From positions 434,001-498,000 of the forward strand of contig JBANDB010000015.1 of NCBI GenBank assembly GCA_037576215.1: a stretch of DNA of 64,000 nucleotides. The letters are read 5' to 3'. The position numbers and the translations under genes were made by a program. Numbering within the stretch: the first letter of the stretch is position 1; each line of letters begins with the position of its first letter. A model generated the notes under the pieces. It did no database searches, was not told where the DNA came from, and saw nothing but the letters and a program-made list of their open reading frames with translations. Positions 25,202 through 38,600 of the stretch are shown here, in pieces. Source of the stretch: Armillaria gallica (taxonomy: Eukaryota; Basidiomycota; Agaricomycetes; Agaricales; Physalacriaceae).

Positions 25202-28200
25202 TTACCGAGTAAAATTCAGTGCCACTACATCATGCTTCAGGCTGAACTTCAGCATTTGAAGTGCTTCCATGAGCTCAGGCATAATACAGGATCGGCAATC
25301 TGTAGTTGTTTGCTTGCCTGATGAGAAAACTCGCTCGCATGGTACAGATGATCCTTGTATTGGGAGAATATCTATAGCCATTAAAAACATGGTTGGATAG
25401 TGGGTGCAATTTTCCTGTGTAAGTTTATGAGTGGAGCAAGAAACAAGGAATGTAAAAGCATATGTACCTGCCAAAATAATAATGTACTTGATAAAACTTG
25501 CTGATCAAGAAGGTACATGTTGAACTCTTGTTCGATCGTATTCTGGACCGAGTTTCCAGCTGGAATGTCAAGTCCAAGAATTTCATCAGTCCAATCAGGC
25601 ATCTGTAAAGGAAGAGTGTTTGATGCCGGAGGAGCTGAGGAGTAGCACTGAAGCTATATTAGATTGTCAGCTGACACCAAAAGAAGAGTGCAAAAAGATA
25701 CCTCTTGCATGAATAGATTTTTGACCCATTCAAGTTTTAGCAGATCATGGCACTCATACCAATGAAAGGTGCTGAGCACCTATGAAGATGTGACATGCTA
25801 CACACAACACATTACACTAACACTCAGTAATTGCGGTTCAAAGGGAGGTATATTATACCAGGTTACAACACTTTGTACTGTAGTTTACAAGTTCCGGGTG
25901 CAATGAATATAGTTGGTTTAAAGGATATATTGCAGTTTCCACTCTAAGTTCGACATGTTACTGAACACAAACTTAAACTGATATGGAATAACTGACTGGT
26001 GCAGGTTCAATACTGATACGTTGCACCTGGTTGCAACTTAAAACACCCTGACTGGTTCTGAACTGTTTCTCAGGTCTGACTTTCTGTTTCTAGCTTAATA
26101 CTGTTTGCTTGCTTTACTGTTCTTGCACACACGAAGTGACCAGGTCACAATATTTCTATTCCAGGTGAGTCTACGACTCGAAGCTCTTAACCAATTAAAC
26201 CCATACTATTCGCCTGGTAGTGTTCCAGGGGTCAGAAACCTTATTCCCCACTAGATACATGCACTGTATTTATACTATTCTACTAATACACTATTGCCAA
26301 TGTCTTATGACTGACTAATATACTTCCTGACCCAGACTGGTGAGGCTAAACTCTCCACCTGGCAGATATTATCTCATCAGCGGCTACCAGATTGATCAAT
26401 CATACTAGATCAATCGTCAGGTGATCTGATAACTTCTGCCAGGATGCTAGGCAATTACACCAAACGAGCCACAGCCTAGACCTTCAGTCAACCAGGTAGA
26501 ATACCCAATCTTCTATTCAAGCATTAGAACAGCTCGTTTTGAAGTTGCCAGGTGGCCCTTTTAGTGTTACAATATATTACTTTCTTTTCATGTTGTACTG
26601 ATTGGTACCATGTAATACCATTGTATTGCCAGAAAATGTTAATTTATACGCGTTTTTAAAAGGTGTACACCTGGCAGGTGTATCACCAACATAGCTTCAT
26701 CTTTGGATTTAAGACTACAAGAGGTGTCAGAGATGCAACGATAGCTAGATGTGACCTACTCATAGCAAAATTGTATGCCAGAATGTACATGACCTTGAGG
26801 AAATAATCTTCAAGCTTACTGAGACTGGCTTCAATGACATCTTTCATTTTGGGCATCTGTTCTTGAAGTAAACGCCACCATGCAAGAAGTGCAGAGAAGG
26901 CTGGAAGGGTGTTGCAAAGGGTTGGCATCTTCTCAGCAGATAGCTTTTGTTGGAAGGCATGAGGAACCTTGATGATCATGTCAGAAGGGTCAACACATGG
27001 ACAAATAAATGGATATTACACATAGTATTTCATGGAACAGATGAAGAACTGTCCATTCATCATCGCTCAGCTGGTGTTTTTGAAGTTCATGTTGCTCTTG
27101 ACCCTGAAGAAATGATAAAATCGGCTGCGGATACATGTGGTTAAGCAGTAGAACAGAATTGATATATGGTACTATACCTGGCACAGAAAAATTGCTCACT
27201 CGATCATGATGTCGGTTGAAGACCATCAAACATCAACATCCTGAAGCAATTGAAGAGAGCCCAGATCTGCTTGCATGACCTTTTCAGCAAAGACCTCGCA
27301 GTAAAGTGACGAAGAACAAATCTAAACAGTTTATCTTAGTACCTTTACCATAAGAAATATCAATCTACTCACTGATTTGATTAGTGTGTGCAAGCTGGCA
27401 ATAGGATTTTGATCTATGTTAGCTAAAACACCCTGATTCCTGGAACCGTAGCGCATTTCATCAATCGCCCACTCGACATCATGACAGGCAAGATTCACAA
27501 TGTGAGGAAAGCACCTGTCCAAGCCAATTGAGAAAATAGACTTGATACAACACATATACAATGCAAACACCCACCAAATTTGATTATTGATATGCTCAAA
27601 GGGCATATCCCGATACCGCTTTAACAACAGTAGCTCTAGATAATCCATCATCATGTCATTGTTTGTGGCATTATCGCAAGTAATCCACCCAATCTTGGAG
27701 GTGATGTGAAGGTGATCGAGAATGTATAAAAATACCTCAGCTAGATGCTCCCCTGTATATTTTCCTGGAACCCGATGGAAGCCTATCAAATCTGAGTGTA
27801 GGCATAATGTAGCTCAACCATTGACAATCTTGTCTTTGATCCAATGACAAGTAATTGCCATGAAAGGACACATATTGATGTCCATCCAAAGATCTGTCAT
27901 GAAAGAAATCAGTCCCATCGATCCCTGATGTTTGAAATAAATTAGTCAGATCTCGAATCCCCATAAATAGTCCTACCTTCAATTCTGATGCCAGATGTTC
28001 CATATATTCATCCCACATTTGAAGAATACAGGCCCACAGGCTAGACTGATGTGGTATGTCAGAGTCTTTAAGACCTTCCCGTAGCATCAAGAATATGGCA
28101 TGGAGGTGCAGATTCTCAATGACATTGATAGACTGAAAATTTGTCAGCAACACATGGGTGATCTAAGCAAGAAATATCATGAACTTGGTCATCAGCAACA

Positions 28201-29423
28201 ATCCAGCTGATCAGCACATCAATGAATGCATCTTTTGAAAATGGACACAGTGCAGAATCACAAGATCACAGTGGCTGCCTGCCTTGTTGGAGTCAGAAGT
28301 TGTAGATAGCATCCTTGTATGCTTTCTGTTTCGTGCAAACTTCAAGGCCCAGATGGTCACACTTTGTCAACCATGTGGTGACATGGAAGTCTAGCAAATG
28401 ACATTGTAACACATTGGTGCTAGCACTGCATGATAGTCTTGATAATTGAGCCCAAAATATAGAATTTGAAAAATATTTATTTTAATCATATTTTGAGTCT
28501 GAAATATATCAGAAAAACTGTAAGTATCTTTTCTATATTTGGAAAAATTGTCTCAAAACTCAAGAAAATCATAAGTATTGAAAACATATCTTGACTATTT
28601 ATCGGATATCTTAGGTTGATATATTACTAAAAATAAATAACTTTCAATTTCTATATTCTCACCTTAGATATTAAAACCACCATGCAGTGTAGTCTTGGGA
28701 CCAAAATCAGACTGCTTTGGCTTGTGATTACTATCTTCTAAATCTCCAGCACTAAAATGAATTAGTTACTGCACTGTTCATAGCAAGAGGCTTCATATAC
28801 ATATGTGCAAAAAGCACAATGATGGCGTCCTCCCCCATCTTCAAATAGAAGGACCATATATCATGAGCTGTATGGTGGTTTTTATTCTTCAGGGCGGCAG
28901 CAGTCTGAGCAAGCTGTCATGGTGTGCCTGGAGTCCTAGACAGTTGTCGTGATGTGGCTAAAGGGACATGTTGAGATGTAGGCATCTGGGTAGTCTGAGG
29001 AGTTTGGCGAGACACTGACAATTGCAGAGGTGTCTCAAGAGGATCAAATGCAGAGTCTGAGAGTGACAGTGATGGAATCTGAATGAATTCTTCATCGGAG
29101 CTTTCCTGGTCATCTTCAAAGTGTGCATGCCTAGTTGGACCTGGCGCTGGCGATGGTTTGACAGGATGACGAATCTGGGGAGGTTGGGGGTTGGCAGATT
29201 GTCCAGGAGAGTGGGGAAGTGTTGGAGAATGCAAGTCCATGCAAGCCATTGAGACCTCAGGAGCTGTTGGATTCAGATGACGATGGTTGTACCCTGATGC
29301 AACAGAGGAGAGTAATAAGTAAGAGAAGTATGAAGCATGCATGCACTTACCCTGGATGCGAAATGTGGCTTGCATACCGGGCCTTGGCACTGCTTGCAGT
29401 GGTATAGAAAGCTGTTCGAGCAC
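25202..29423 (-). pseudogene. hAT transposase (multi-exon, inactivated)
   Basis: Read right to left: a Pro/Ser-rich N-terminus (29423-28917); a region with HHTAHDIWSFY leading to a CAFC pair that lies in a shifted frame (about 28807-28818), consistent with a BED zinc finger; the RNase-H-like core, with a TDLW-type block (near 27900), then FHRVPGKYTGEHLAEVFLYI and IGWITCDNATNNDMM (27.6-27.8 kb), CFPHIVNLACHDVEWAI, SDDEWTVLHLFHEIL and LPAFSALLAWWRLLQEQMPK; and finally the hATC dimerisation segment GSSVPCERVFSSGKQTTTDC (25.2-25.4 kb). These are the expected hAT landmarks in order. Damage includes TGA at 28917-28919 and near 27810, the frame change at the zinc finger, and a 923-bp insertion between MKLCW and YECHDLL. 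Confidence 0.82.
25763..26685. mobile_element. 923-bp insertion with palindromic ends inside the hAT transposase
   Basis: The insert starts TGAAAGG and ends GTGTATCA, flanked by CCAA on both sides (25759-25762 and 26686-26689). Without it and one CCAA, the transposase reads straight through in frame (minus strand, ...KLC-W-YECHD...), so the borders are exact. A perfect 15-nt palindrome sits just inside each end: AGGTGCTGAGCACCT (25767-25781) and ACACCTGGCAGGTGT (26667-26681). A further palindrome AGGTGTACACCT is at 26661-26672. About a dozen CCAGGT/ACCTGG-type motifs are spread inside. It has no coding capacity. The TG...CA ends suggest a solo LTR. The 4-bp duplication and end palindromes would also fit an undescribed non-autonomous element. 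Confidence 0.8.
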
Positions 29424-30620
29424 TTGTGGGGGTGCTGGATGAAATTATGACTGCAGTGAAGTACTGGGATGAACAGTACTAGGTCCATCATGTGGAGGAG
29501 AATGAGAATGAGAAGGGACAGGCAGCTATGTGTTGGCTGCAGCCGACGAGGGTGCTGGTTTGAGTTGAGGCTGTCTATGGGAGCTTCAAGTGCAAGATGC
29601 ATCTTGAGAAGGAGCTCCAGCATTGGTGCCTCATCTACTTCTCTTTCTCATAGCCATTATGTGGGTGAATATACATTGCTTCATTTTCAAGGGCCTTATA
29701 TACACAAAAAAAAATGGTATTTATGACCTACACCAAGCAAAAACAAAAAAAAAGGATGTTTTCAAGGTAAGTAATAATGCATAATGACTAAAGCAACATG
29801 AGTACATACTCTTCAAATGAGTATGAAGCACATACCATAATTCCAACGACTGACAGTCAACCTTCATGAAATTTATGTGTGGTGTCAAGTACCCTTGATT
29901 GAAACAAGCTGTGGCCACTCCAAGAAGGAAAGAAATCATGGAAGAAATATAGCATAGATACTCACCATGGTTGAGCAATTAGACATTGCAAAAATTCACG
30001 ATACCACTGAGTTGGGTTGGAAATCAGCATGATGCATGAGATAAGAGACAAATCCACAGTAGAGAGAAGAAAGTAAAAGCAGTTGACACAAGGTACAAAC
30101 TGCAGGGACAACAGTACATACAGTCCCAAGGGTAAAAAGTCAATTGAGCATGGTGATGGAAAGATGCAGATGTATTTGTTTGTTGATCATATGGCTTTGT
30201 TTGTCGATGCCTCTTAATCCTCACACTGCATTTTGACCTGTCCCCTCATCGCCGCCTATTCTTTTCTTCAATGAATTAACGAAGTTCTCAACAAACCTTG
30301 GTGCATAAAATCCTGTTTCACTTCTTTATTTCTTGTGGCTGTACATATTGTCACCACTTCCACTTGTACCGTGCATCAGTGGACTTTAACTTCTTTTAGG
30401 TCAGGTACTCCTCTTCCAGGTGGTGCCCATTACTGGATTCTTCAACACAAGAACATAAAACCCAGCTGTTGATAGGCCTCTTTTGATTGTTCTTATCAAG
30501 TAGCTCAGAGTGACTGACCAATGCTAAAATTAATCTGTTGTTTTTTAGTTTCCTACTTCATGAGTATACTCCATTTCTGTTTCATTTGACTTCTAAGACT
30601 GTTATCCCTTTTGTAGAACT
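29424..30620. other. Region between the two divergent hAT genes
   Basis: About 1.2 kb between the start of the minus-strand transposase frame and the ATG of the plus-strand gene. It should hold both promoters and may hold 5' exons of the transposase (for example, a frame at 29273-29623). I see no repeats or further genes. Confidence 0.4.
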
Positions 30621-32404
30621 ATGCAGGATTTTAGCCCCAAGAATCTTAAGCTGCATCCTGAGCTCCTACTTCACAAGAAGAACCCTGATGAAAGTTAGTC
30701 CAACTCTTGCCTTCTCCTCCACTTACACCCAACAATGCTAATCTTCTATCCAGAGATAACCACTTTCGACAGTGCTTTATGTGGATTGTATGATACATTC
30801 ATCATTACTATGCCAAATGCATGCATGTTGTATGCTCCACCACTTGGAAACAATCACATCATGTATCTTCATTCAGATCTCTGATATGGGGACAATGATC
30901 CCCTGTCTTGGCCCCAGCCCTATGTCTCTCAATATTGTCATTTTCCTGTCATTCGTTCTGCATTATTGAACCCATCGGAATCTCATCCTGATGCTGCATT
31001 ATACTGGCTTCCAACGAACACTGACTTCTACGAAGCCGATTCTACTGGTGAATGCAGGGGTCTGGGGTTTCTCCTCCACCAGAAATTTGTCTGGTTGCAA
31101 AATCGGGTGAATCTAACTGTAGGGCATGGGAAGGGTGCAACATTCTCCAAAGGGGCTGAGGATTTGAAATGCAGATACACTTTGTTGCTACACAACCTGT
31201 TGGAACATCTTCAGTACCTTCCCATGTCTCTTGAAAATGTGCAAATAAGTGTTCGGGAGACTCAGTGCATGACAATCTATTTGAGGGCGCTGATAGATTA
31301 TATGTTAATCTATAAGCCATGCATGGACACTGTTCCAGACGGTGCAATGTCACGAAGCGCAGATCATGAGCTGATAGGGGCATACATGAGTGACCCTCAG
31401 GTTGCACAGAGCTTTCTTCATGCAGGTATCCCAGTATGGATCATTCAGCCTGTTGATCAGCTTCCAAACATCCATATCAACAGGGTAGATCATTTCCAAG
31501 AGCCAAGTTTCTTCATGTCTCTTGACCAGCATCATGCTAAGTTTCACCCTATCTTCAAGGGTCATGGATTAAGTGCCAAAAAGTACTACACATTTGATAA
31601 GTTTACACATAGCAATGTCCATTTTCCAAACATTTTTACTTGGACTGAAAGTGGTGGCTTACCTCCAGCGGTGAATCCCCCTGTCCCTGTTTCATCATCT
31701 TCTTTATCAAGAAGAGACAGAAAGATGTCACCTTATTTGTTTTTCTGCACTTCTTTGTTATAAATTCAGACTGAATATCCCTCTAGATGCTCAACAGGGC
31801 CTGAACAATCACTTGCCATCTTCAAAGTGCTTTATCAATCAAACCCCTGCCCATCCATTTCTCCTGCCTCTCATTGCTGTTTGGGGTCATGGCCTATCCA
31901 ATCTTGTCTTTGATAAAGCACATTGTATTGGACCTGTTGGGGTGAAGCCATGCAGATACACTTTGCCTCCCTCTTCCTGTCTCACAACCACTGAGAATCC
32001 AAATAAAATATATTCAATGTTCAAATTCTGGCTATGTATTTGTGTTCCCATAATTGCCCACCTTTCATCAACCCTCTATCTGCCTGCTCTTATGGATCAG
32101 AATAGCTGGAAGACTCTTGTATCACTTGACTACCTTGGGAAGGCATCTGAACAAGAAAACAGGGACACCAAAGCTGCCAAATGTCAGGATAGAATGAGAG
32201 AATTTCTTAAGGGATGCTGCAATGAGATCGAGATGGATGTGGGAACCATTGAAAAAGATTCTGTGTTTTGGAGAGGAAAGCTGTTTTCTGAGTTGATGGC
32301 TATGGACTTCCAAGAGATTGTATGGGAAATCTCCGAGCTAGAATTCTGTCTGGAGCTTGCAGAACTGGATCATATGGTGTGAGTTGCTGCATCCAATTAT
32401 GACA

Positions 32405-32766
32405 TGTTACGATTTTTCCCCTTTTTCACCTTATCTTATCTTATCTGGCACCTCGGCTCCTTGCGGCACCTCGGCACCACGGCTCGTCGGCAGCCCACCC
32501 CAATGATCAAACCCCAAGACTTCTCGCGAAGCCGCAGACCATCGTATTATTAGATTCCACATATCGTACATAAGTAGCACAGCTCTCAGCCATGTACTCT
32601 AGCTTCGAGCTAAGTTTATACACCCCGGACTTTTCTCTTATCACTTGCCGAGAGTTCAACGTTATCCAACGCTCCATTGTGACAATCAATGCCGTCGTAG
32701 GTGACTGTCCGAACGCGAGACAGCCTGTGATCGCTTGCATTGTTATTCCTGAGCCCAGACATAACA
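32405..32766 (+). repeat. Element 1 5' LTR
   Basis: Starts TGTTACG and ends CATAACA, 362 bp. It has a (CTTAT)-type run at 32430-32446, ACATAAG at 32569-32575 as the best TATA-like site, and the 13-nt self-primer candidate at 32601-32613. It differs from the 3' LTR at 8 transitions, 7 of them at CpG. Confidence 0.94.
32569..32613 (+). promoter_or_regulatory. LTR core promoter and predicted RNA 5' end (self-primer)
   Basis: ACATAAG lies about 30 bp before AGCTTCGAGCTAA (32601-32613). That 13-mer is the exact reverse complement of 32768-32780 next to the LTR. If transcription starts near 32597-32601, the RNA 5' end could fold back on that site and prime reverse transcription, as in the Tf1/sushi group. 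The start site itself is inferred. Confidence 0.6.
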
Positions 32767-32767
32767 G

Positions 32768-32780
32768 TTAGCTCGAAGCT
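32768..32780 (+). promoter_or_regulatory. Primer-binding site for self-priming
   Basis: TTAGCTCGAAGCT begins one base after the 5' LTR. It is perfectly complementary to 32601-32613 in the LTR. It does not begin with TGG, the usual match to a tRNA CCA end, which argues against tRNA priming. Confidence 0.65.
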
Positions 32781-32824
32781 TTCTTCTACGGTCTCCATCC
32801 GTACACCGAGGAGACCTTTTTTTT

Positions 32825-33022
32825 ATGCCCGCTAAATTCGTTCGACGACAGAAGAACCCCGACCAGAAGAACCAGACAGGAGGACGCCCCAAGCTGGCAA
32901 AGAAAGTAAGGAGGAAGCGAGCTGGCAGATGCAGGGATCAGGACCCTAGACCCCCAAGGTATGATGATCAATACGCCTACGACTATTGCGGATACGACGA
33001 CTACGAGGCAAACATTGATTGA
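32825..33022 (+). other. Short basic open frame upstream of ORF0, same frame
   Basis: A 65-codon frame from an ATG rich in Lys/Arg (VRRQKNPDQKN, KKVRRKRAG) ends at TGA 33020-33022. It is in the same frame as the ORF0 that follows and could be its broken N-terminal extension. Element 2 has no equivalent, so it may instead be a chance or leader ORF. Confidence 0.3.
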
Positions 33023-33133
33023 CACCTTGCGTCTCTCCCTCCTGAACCTCGTAGCCCTCATTCTTCTCAAATTCCTCCTCTACCAACTCTCCCAGCTCCT
33101 TCGGGACATCGAACAACCTCGCAGGTGAGATCG

Positions 33134-34351
33134 ATGACCCCCGATTTGACCAACGCCCAAACCATTGAATTAGGAACCGCACTCGCAGCCGTCACCTTCC
33201 TTTGCCTACTCACTGCGGCCCTAGTCCTCACCTACAGCGAACAGATCCGAGCATTCCTCCACCGAAGAGGGGTGCTCATCGTCCCGGCACCTCCACCGAT
33301 CCCACAACACTATGTCAAACTCCCCCGTCTCGACCCTGCCTACATCAGGCCGGGACTCCGCACCGCCGAGGCTAGGAACCGGCGGGCACACGTCGCGACC
33401 ACCTATTTTGAATTGAACATGGAATTCTTCAAGAATAGGGAGGCTAACGAGACCAGCACCGCTGGTGCCGAGCCAACCCCTGCACCGAACCCCATTCCAG
33501 AACCCGCGCGGGAGATACGGGTTGAGAACCTCCCCGATCCCCCGCCCTATAGCAGAGGAACCATACCCAGGAGGGACCTCACCTACCGGGGTCACCTCCA
33601 AAACCCCCCAGGTAGACGATCCATTCAGATCGCCGAACCCATCAGAAACGCACGCTGGCCCATTGAGGACGACTCCAGTGATTCCGACGATCCCATCCCC
33701 ATCATCCTCTTGGACAAGCGAGGAGTACCACATGCCCCCAACGTACTACGCTCCGTTACCCCAGAACCCGTTGTTGTGGCCGGACCTCCGCGCCCTCGAG
33801 ACGACAATGATCCGCTCAACCCCTTTGGAGGGGATTACGACTGGCCCAGGCTCGAGGCCATCGACATTAACATCCTCGGGCCGGCCCGAGCTGAGGCCTG
33901 GGAATTACGTTGGCAGGACCTGGAGCAGCGTGCTGGATGGCACTGCCCCATCCGAGAGGACATGGACTACTACCTCGCCGCTAATCGAGGGGATCTGATT
34001 CCTTGACTGGGACGAGAGGCAACCATCCGTGCCTGAGCCTATGCCAACCGTACCAGATCCTTCTATGGCCCCTCTGCTGGGAGCCGGATCCAGGGGATAC
34101 GCCCCAGAAACGAGCAGGAACAGGCCGCCCTGGAGCGTGCCCTACTCCCGCTGGCACGATTGGAGGGCGATCGACCCGACCTGGATGGCCCACGACAACC
34201 CTCAGACCCCCGACGACCTACTTCTGGAGAGGGTGGGTCCTCTCCCAGATTCTCCCCCCGCTTGACTGATACGGGATTGGAGATGCCAAGGCGAATATCA
34301 CGGGAGAGGAATGAGCCGTCTTCTAGCCGGGGGGGACCACGACAGGGATGA
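33134..34351 (+). pseudogene. Element 1 ORF0: membrane-anchored proline-rich protein upstream of Gag
   Basis: From the ATG at 33134 there is a 13-residue N-terminus, then one strong hydrophobic helix (TALAAVTFLCLLTAALVLTY), then a basic patch (HRRG) and a long Pro/Arg/Asp-rich tail. The tail includes PDPPPYSRG, a PPxY motif of the type that binds WW domains. The frame is interrupted by TGA at 34004 and 34034 and runs to 34351, overlapping Gag by 41 nt in another frame. Pol later uses this same frame. Element 2 encodes a protein of the same design at the same place (58585-59595). I know of no named family. The topology suggests an N-out, C-in single-pass protein, whose role could be membrane targeting of particles. 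Confidence 0.6.
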
Positions 34352-35609
34352 GGAGGGGATGGAGGTGGATGTCGGTGGAGGGGATCACGCCCCCGCCGAG
34401 ACCGATGCCCAAAGAATGGCGCGACTAGAAGATCAGGTCGCCCAGATGCGTGATGAAAACGTACGACTCCAAGAAGACCTCCTCGCAGCCCGACAAAGGC
34501 CCCAAGGACGAGGAAGACAGCCACATGCAGGCCCCCCGTTAGACCACTTTTCTCTCCCCCGACCACCGAACGACGAGCCCCTCCCTCGGGGACCTGTAGG
34601 CGTTTGGAACGCCGCCGCTCCACCCTTGATGGCTCAGATTAAACCAGTATTACGACGCCTCCCTAACCCGTTCTTGGGAGAGCACGACGACATCGAGCGG
34701 TTCTTAGGGGACTGCACCCAGTACTTCGAAACGTTCCAGGCCTATTATCAGTGGGTACCATCCCTGATGATAGGATTCGTCACCTCGCTGCTCGAAGGGG
34801 ACGCAGAGTCCTGGTGGGTGCACCTCCGAGAGGACTACTGGTACGTGCCCCCGATCCCCAAGGACGAAGACGACGCGGTGCAAGTTGCCGACTACGACGC
34901 AGGGCCCCGGTATCGGTTCCCAACGTGGAACCGATTCCTCGAAATCTTTAGGGAACAATTCCGGGATCCAGCCGTCGAATTAATCCACAAGAAGAGGATG
35001 GGAGAAATAAAGATGGGCAGCGACCCGGCCCACGTATTCTTCAGGTGAATGGAGAGGGAGGCCAAGCTGGCCAACCGCCTTGCGGACCAGAGCAATAGAG
35101 GAGTACTGGTCCAGGCGGTAAGAAAGGGGATCCCGCCGAGCTATGGCAGCATTATCGCCAACATTGGCATCGGGATTCCCCGTAACTACGAAGAATGGAA
35201 GGACCACATCAAGCGGATGTACGAAGAGAGGCAGAGGCAGAGGGTCTTTGAACAGACCCAGGGGATCGAGCGATACCCTGACAAGAAGGCAAAGGACGCC
35301 TCGAAACCACCGGCACCGTCGAAGAAGCCCTCCAACGACACCACTGCCAAGAAGCCCACCGAGGCCCCAGCACGAGACAGCGCGGGACGATGGGTTCTGG
35401 TGGCGGTCACTAACTATGGAGGATAGGGACAAGCCATGGACATCGACGCCAAAAAGGCCAAGCAGCGTAGCGAAGGAAGGTGCTTCCGGTGCGACGAGAG
35501 GGGACACCTCAGCAAGGATTGTCCCCACAAGGGCGAGAAACGAGAGGTGCGCGCTGTGGAAGCGGCACCGGAACCACTCGCGCCTACGACGGAAACAGTA
35601 AAAGAGTAG
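34311..35609 (+). pseudogene. gag: Element 1 Gag
   Basis: From the ATG at 34311: an acidic start, a coiled coil (ARLEDQVAQMRDENVRLQED), then the Retrotrans_gag-like capsid region with FLGEHDDIERFLGDCTQYFE and LLEGDAESWWVHL. A CCHC zinc knuckle (CFRCDERGHLSKDC, 35481-35522) follows. In-frame stops at TGA 35046-35048 and TAG 35424-35426 break it; the natural stop is TAG 35607-35609. Gag is +1 relative to ORF0. Gag forms the particle shell and its knuckle binds the RNA. Confidence 0.85.
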
Positions 35610-38600
35610 GTCGTCTGGGTTCTGATTCGCCCGCGACGACCCAAACTCCCCCTGGTGCGCGCCTCTTTCCCGCTGGACGGTCTATTACTCCTATTTCATT
35701 TACAGACATTTTACCTACTGAGCATTCGGCTATACCCCGGCCCCCATGTGAGGGGCCGGTTACTTACGCGACTTTAAAAAATTCGATACGAACGGACAAT
35801 ATACGGCCTATGCGCCAAATTCCGACTTCTATTCCGCGCCCACCATTAGAATCAGCTAACCACTTTTCCGTCCTTGCTAACGATCTGAACCTAGACTCCA
35901 GGGCCGCCGACCCCAGGACTGCGCAACCAGCTAAACGTCCGCCTAGTAGCTCATCGCGAGCGAACGGATCGAACGACACGTCACCCACCATAGTGACACC
36001 CATCATCACGGCACGGACTCAGCCACCTCCCAACGCTCGGGAGGTCCCGCGACCGGATGGAGCAGCGAGGGGACGAGTTCCCCTCGCTGACGAGGCACCC
36101 CGAACCCTGAACGAAGTGAACCCCCGGGACGGAAACCGGGGGAGAGCTGGCAATGTCTCGCTGCCTCCTTCCTCGGGGGTAGGCTGTGCAGGGCATCAGC
36201 CCAGGATTTTTACAGGTAAAGAGGGGCCATTGGGCAGTCGCCGCTCAGACAAGCCAGAGGTAGCGGGTAAAGCCAACTCAAGAGTCAAAGTCGGGACCGG
36301 TGCTCAAAGACCACGCACCACCTCTGGGGTACATAACTCCCACCTCTTCGACAATGGATCAAGATGCGACTCCCCGGGAATAGACCCGAGGGAACACCGC
36401 GCGGCCGATGAACAGGAGGACTCCGCTAGCGCCCAGGCAGTAAAGAGGGGGCCTGCATCAGTAACTCTGGTCGAAGTTCCAGACGAGGAGGACGACACCT
36501 CCTATCGGCAATGGAAAGCGAAGGGAAGCCCAATTGGTCTTCCCGGTCCGTCATTGCCTGTCTCCCCCTGCCCCGTCGAACAAGCCATCAAGCCCGTCGG
36601 ATGGGTGAAGCCCTTTGAGGTCGACTGGACCCTTCGATGGATACGACAGGCCGAGACTGACGACGGGGCTCGATCCAGGCTTGGAACCTGGGTACCCAAC
36701 GCCCGACTCGGGGAGATCACCACTGAACTAATCACTCGATTAAGAACGGAGGCATGGGTAGATGCGTGCGAGCGTATGCGCGAACTCCAGGAACCAATCC
36801 GGTACATCCGAGGAGGGACCAGTGATCTGATGCTTCCCATCACCCTAGAACCTTGTACTGGGCGACAAACTCTCACCACGAAAGCCCTATTGGACAGCGG
36901 GTGCACCGGAAGCGCAATCAATCGCACTTATGTAGAAAAGCATGGCCTAGACACCTGAAAGATTCGGGTTCCGATCCCAGTATATAATGCAGATGGCACT
37001 CGCAACGCTGATGGGGACGTCACCGAATTCGTAGAACTTTGCCTGACCATCAGCCATCACCGGGAGCGAATTGACCTTGCGGTCACCAACCTCGGGAGTA
37101 GGGATGTTTATCTGGGACATGACTGGCTCAAACACCATAACCCCAGCGTTAACTGGAAGACCGGAAGCGTCCTATTCGGACGATGTGACTGTGTCACCAA
37201 CCCGTTTCACCTACCCAACCCCGACCCCGACGACCAGTGGGATGAGCTGGAGGAGGGGGAGTCCATTCTGGCAGTACGAATGGAGGAGGAGTTGATCATC
37301 CGTGCTATGCACCACGCCAACAACCTAGCCACGAAAGCCCACAGAAATAAACCAAAACAGACGTTCGAAGAACTAGTGCCGGAGCACTATCGATCCTTCC
37401 GGGATCTTTTCGAGAAAGATAGTTTCGATGCCTTACCCGATCGAAAGCCTTGGGACCACGCCATAGAGCTTACCCCCAACGCCAAGGCCACTTTAGACTG
37501 CAAAGTGTATCCCCTGAACCGAAACGAACAGGAACAGCTAGATAAGTTCCTCGATGAGAATCTGGAGTCAGGGCGGATCCGCCCCTCTAAATCCCCCTTC
37601 GCCTCTCCCTTCTTTTTCGTCAAAAAGAAAGACGGGACGCTGCGACCGGTCCAGGACTATCGAAAACTCAACGAAATGACGATCAAGAACCGATATCCAC
37701 TCCCTCTGATCAGCGAGTTAATCGATAAGCTCCGAGGGGCGAAATACTTCACGAAACTAGACGTTCGTTGGGGCTATAACAACATCCGAATCAGGGAAGG
37801 GGATGAGGAGAAGGCGGCGTTTCGCACTAACCGTGGGCTATTTGAGCCCACCGTTATGTTTTTCGGCCTCACAAATTCCCCCGCAATGTTCCAATGGATG
37901 ATGAACGACATCTTCAAAGACCTAATCGCCGAAGGGAAGGTTACCATCTATTTAGACGACATCCTAATCTTCTCTAAAACCCTGGAGGAACACCGCGGAA
38001 TTGTGAAATGCGTCCTCCAACGCCTACATGACCACAAACTCTTCCTTAAAGCGGAGAAGTGCGAGTTCGAAGTCCTCGAAACGGAGTATCTAGGAGTCAT
38101 TGTCAGCAAGGACTCGATACGAATGGATCCAGTCAAAATCACCGGCATCGCCGAATGGCCTACGCCACGAAAGAAAAAGGAGCTTCAATCCTTCCTCGGG
38201 TTTACGAACTTCTACCGTAAATTCATCAAGATGTACTCCAGGGTAGTATGACCACTCACGCAGCTTACGGGCAATGCTGAGTGGTCATGGGGTGACACGC
38301 AACAGAACGCGTTCAAAGAACTGAAACGACGGATGGCTGAGGACGTAATCCTCGCCATCCCGAATGACGATGAACCGTTCCGAGTGGAGGCGGATTCCAG
38401 TGAAGGAGCAGTAGGTGCTGTCCTTAGCCAGCAGCAGAACAGCGTATGGCGCCCGGTAGCTTTTATGTCAAAGTCCCTCAGTGCCACCGAATGAAACTAC
38501 GAGATCTACGACAAAGAGTTGCTCGCCATAATGCTCGCACTCTCCGAGTGGCGCCATTATCTTATGGGCGCCAAGCATGACGTTGAGATCTGGACAGATC

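Noticed and set aside
31042..31565. Minus-strand frames opposite the hAT second gene
   Set aside because: They are antisense to a strand with clear family-like motifs, so they are shadows.
33221..33733. 170-codon minus-strand frame inside element 1
   Set aside because: It is opposite ORF0 and composed of mirror codons of a GC-rich Pro/Arg sequence, with no independent support.
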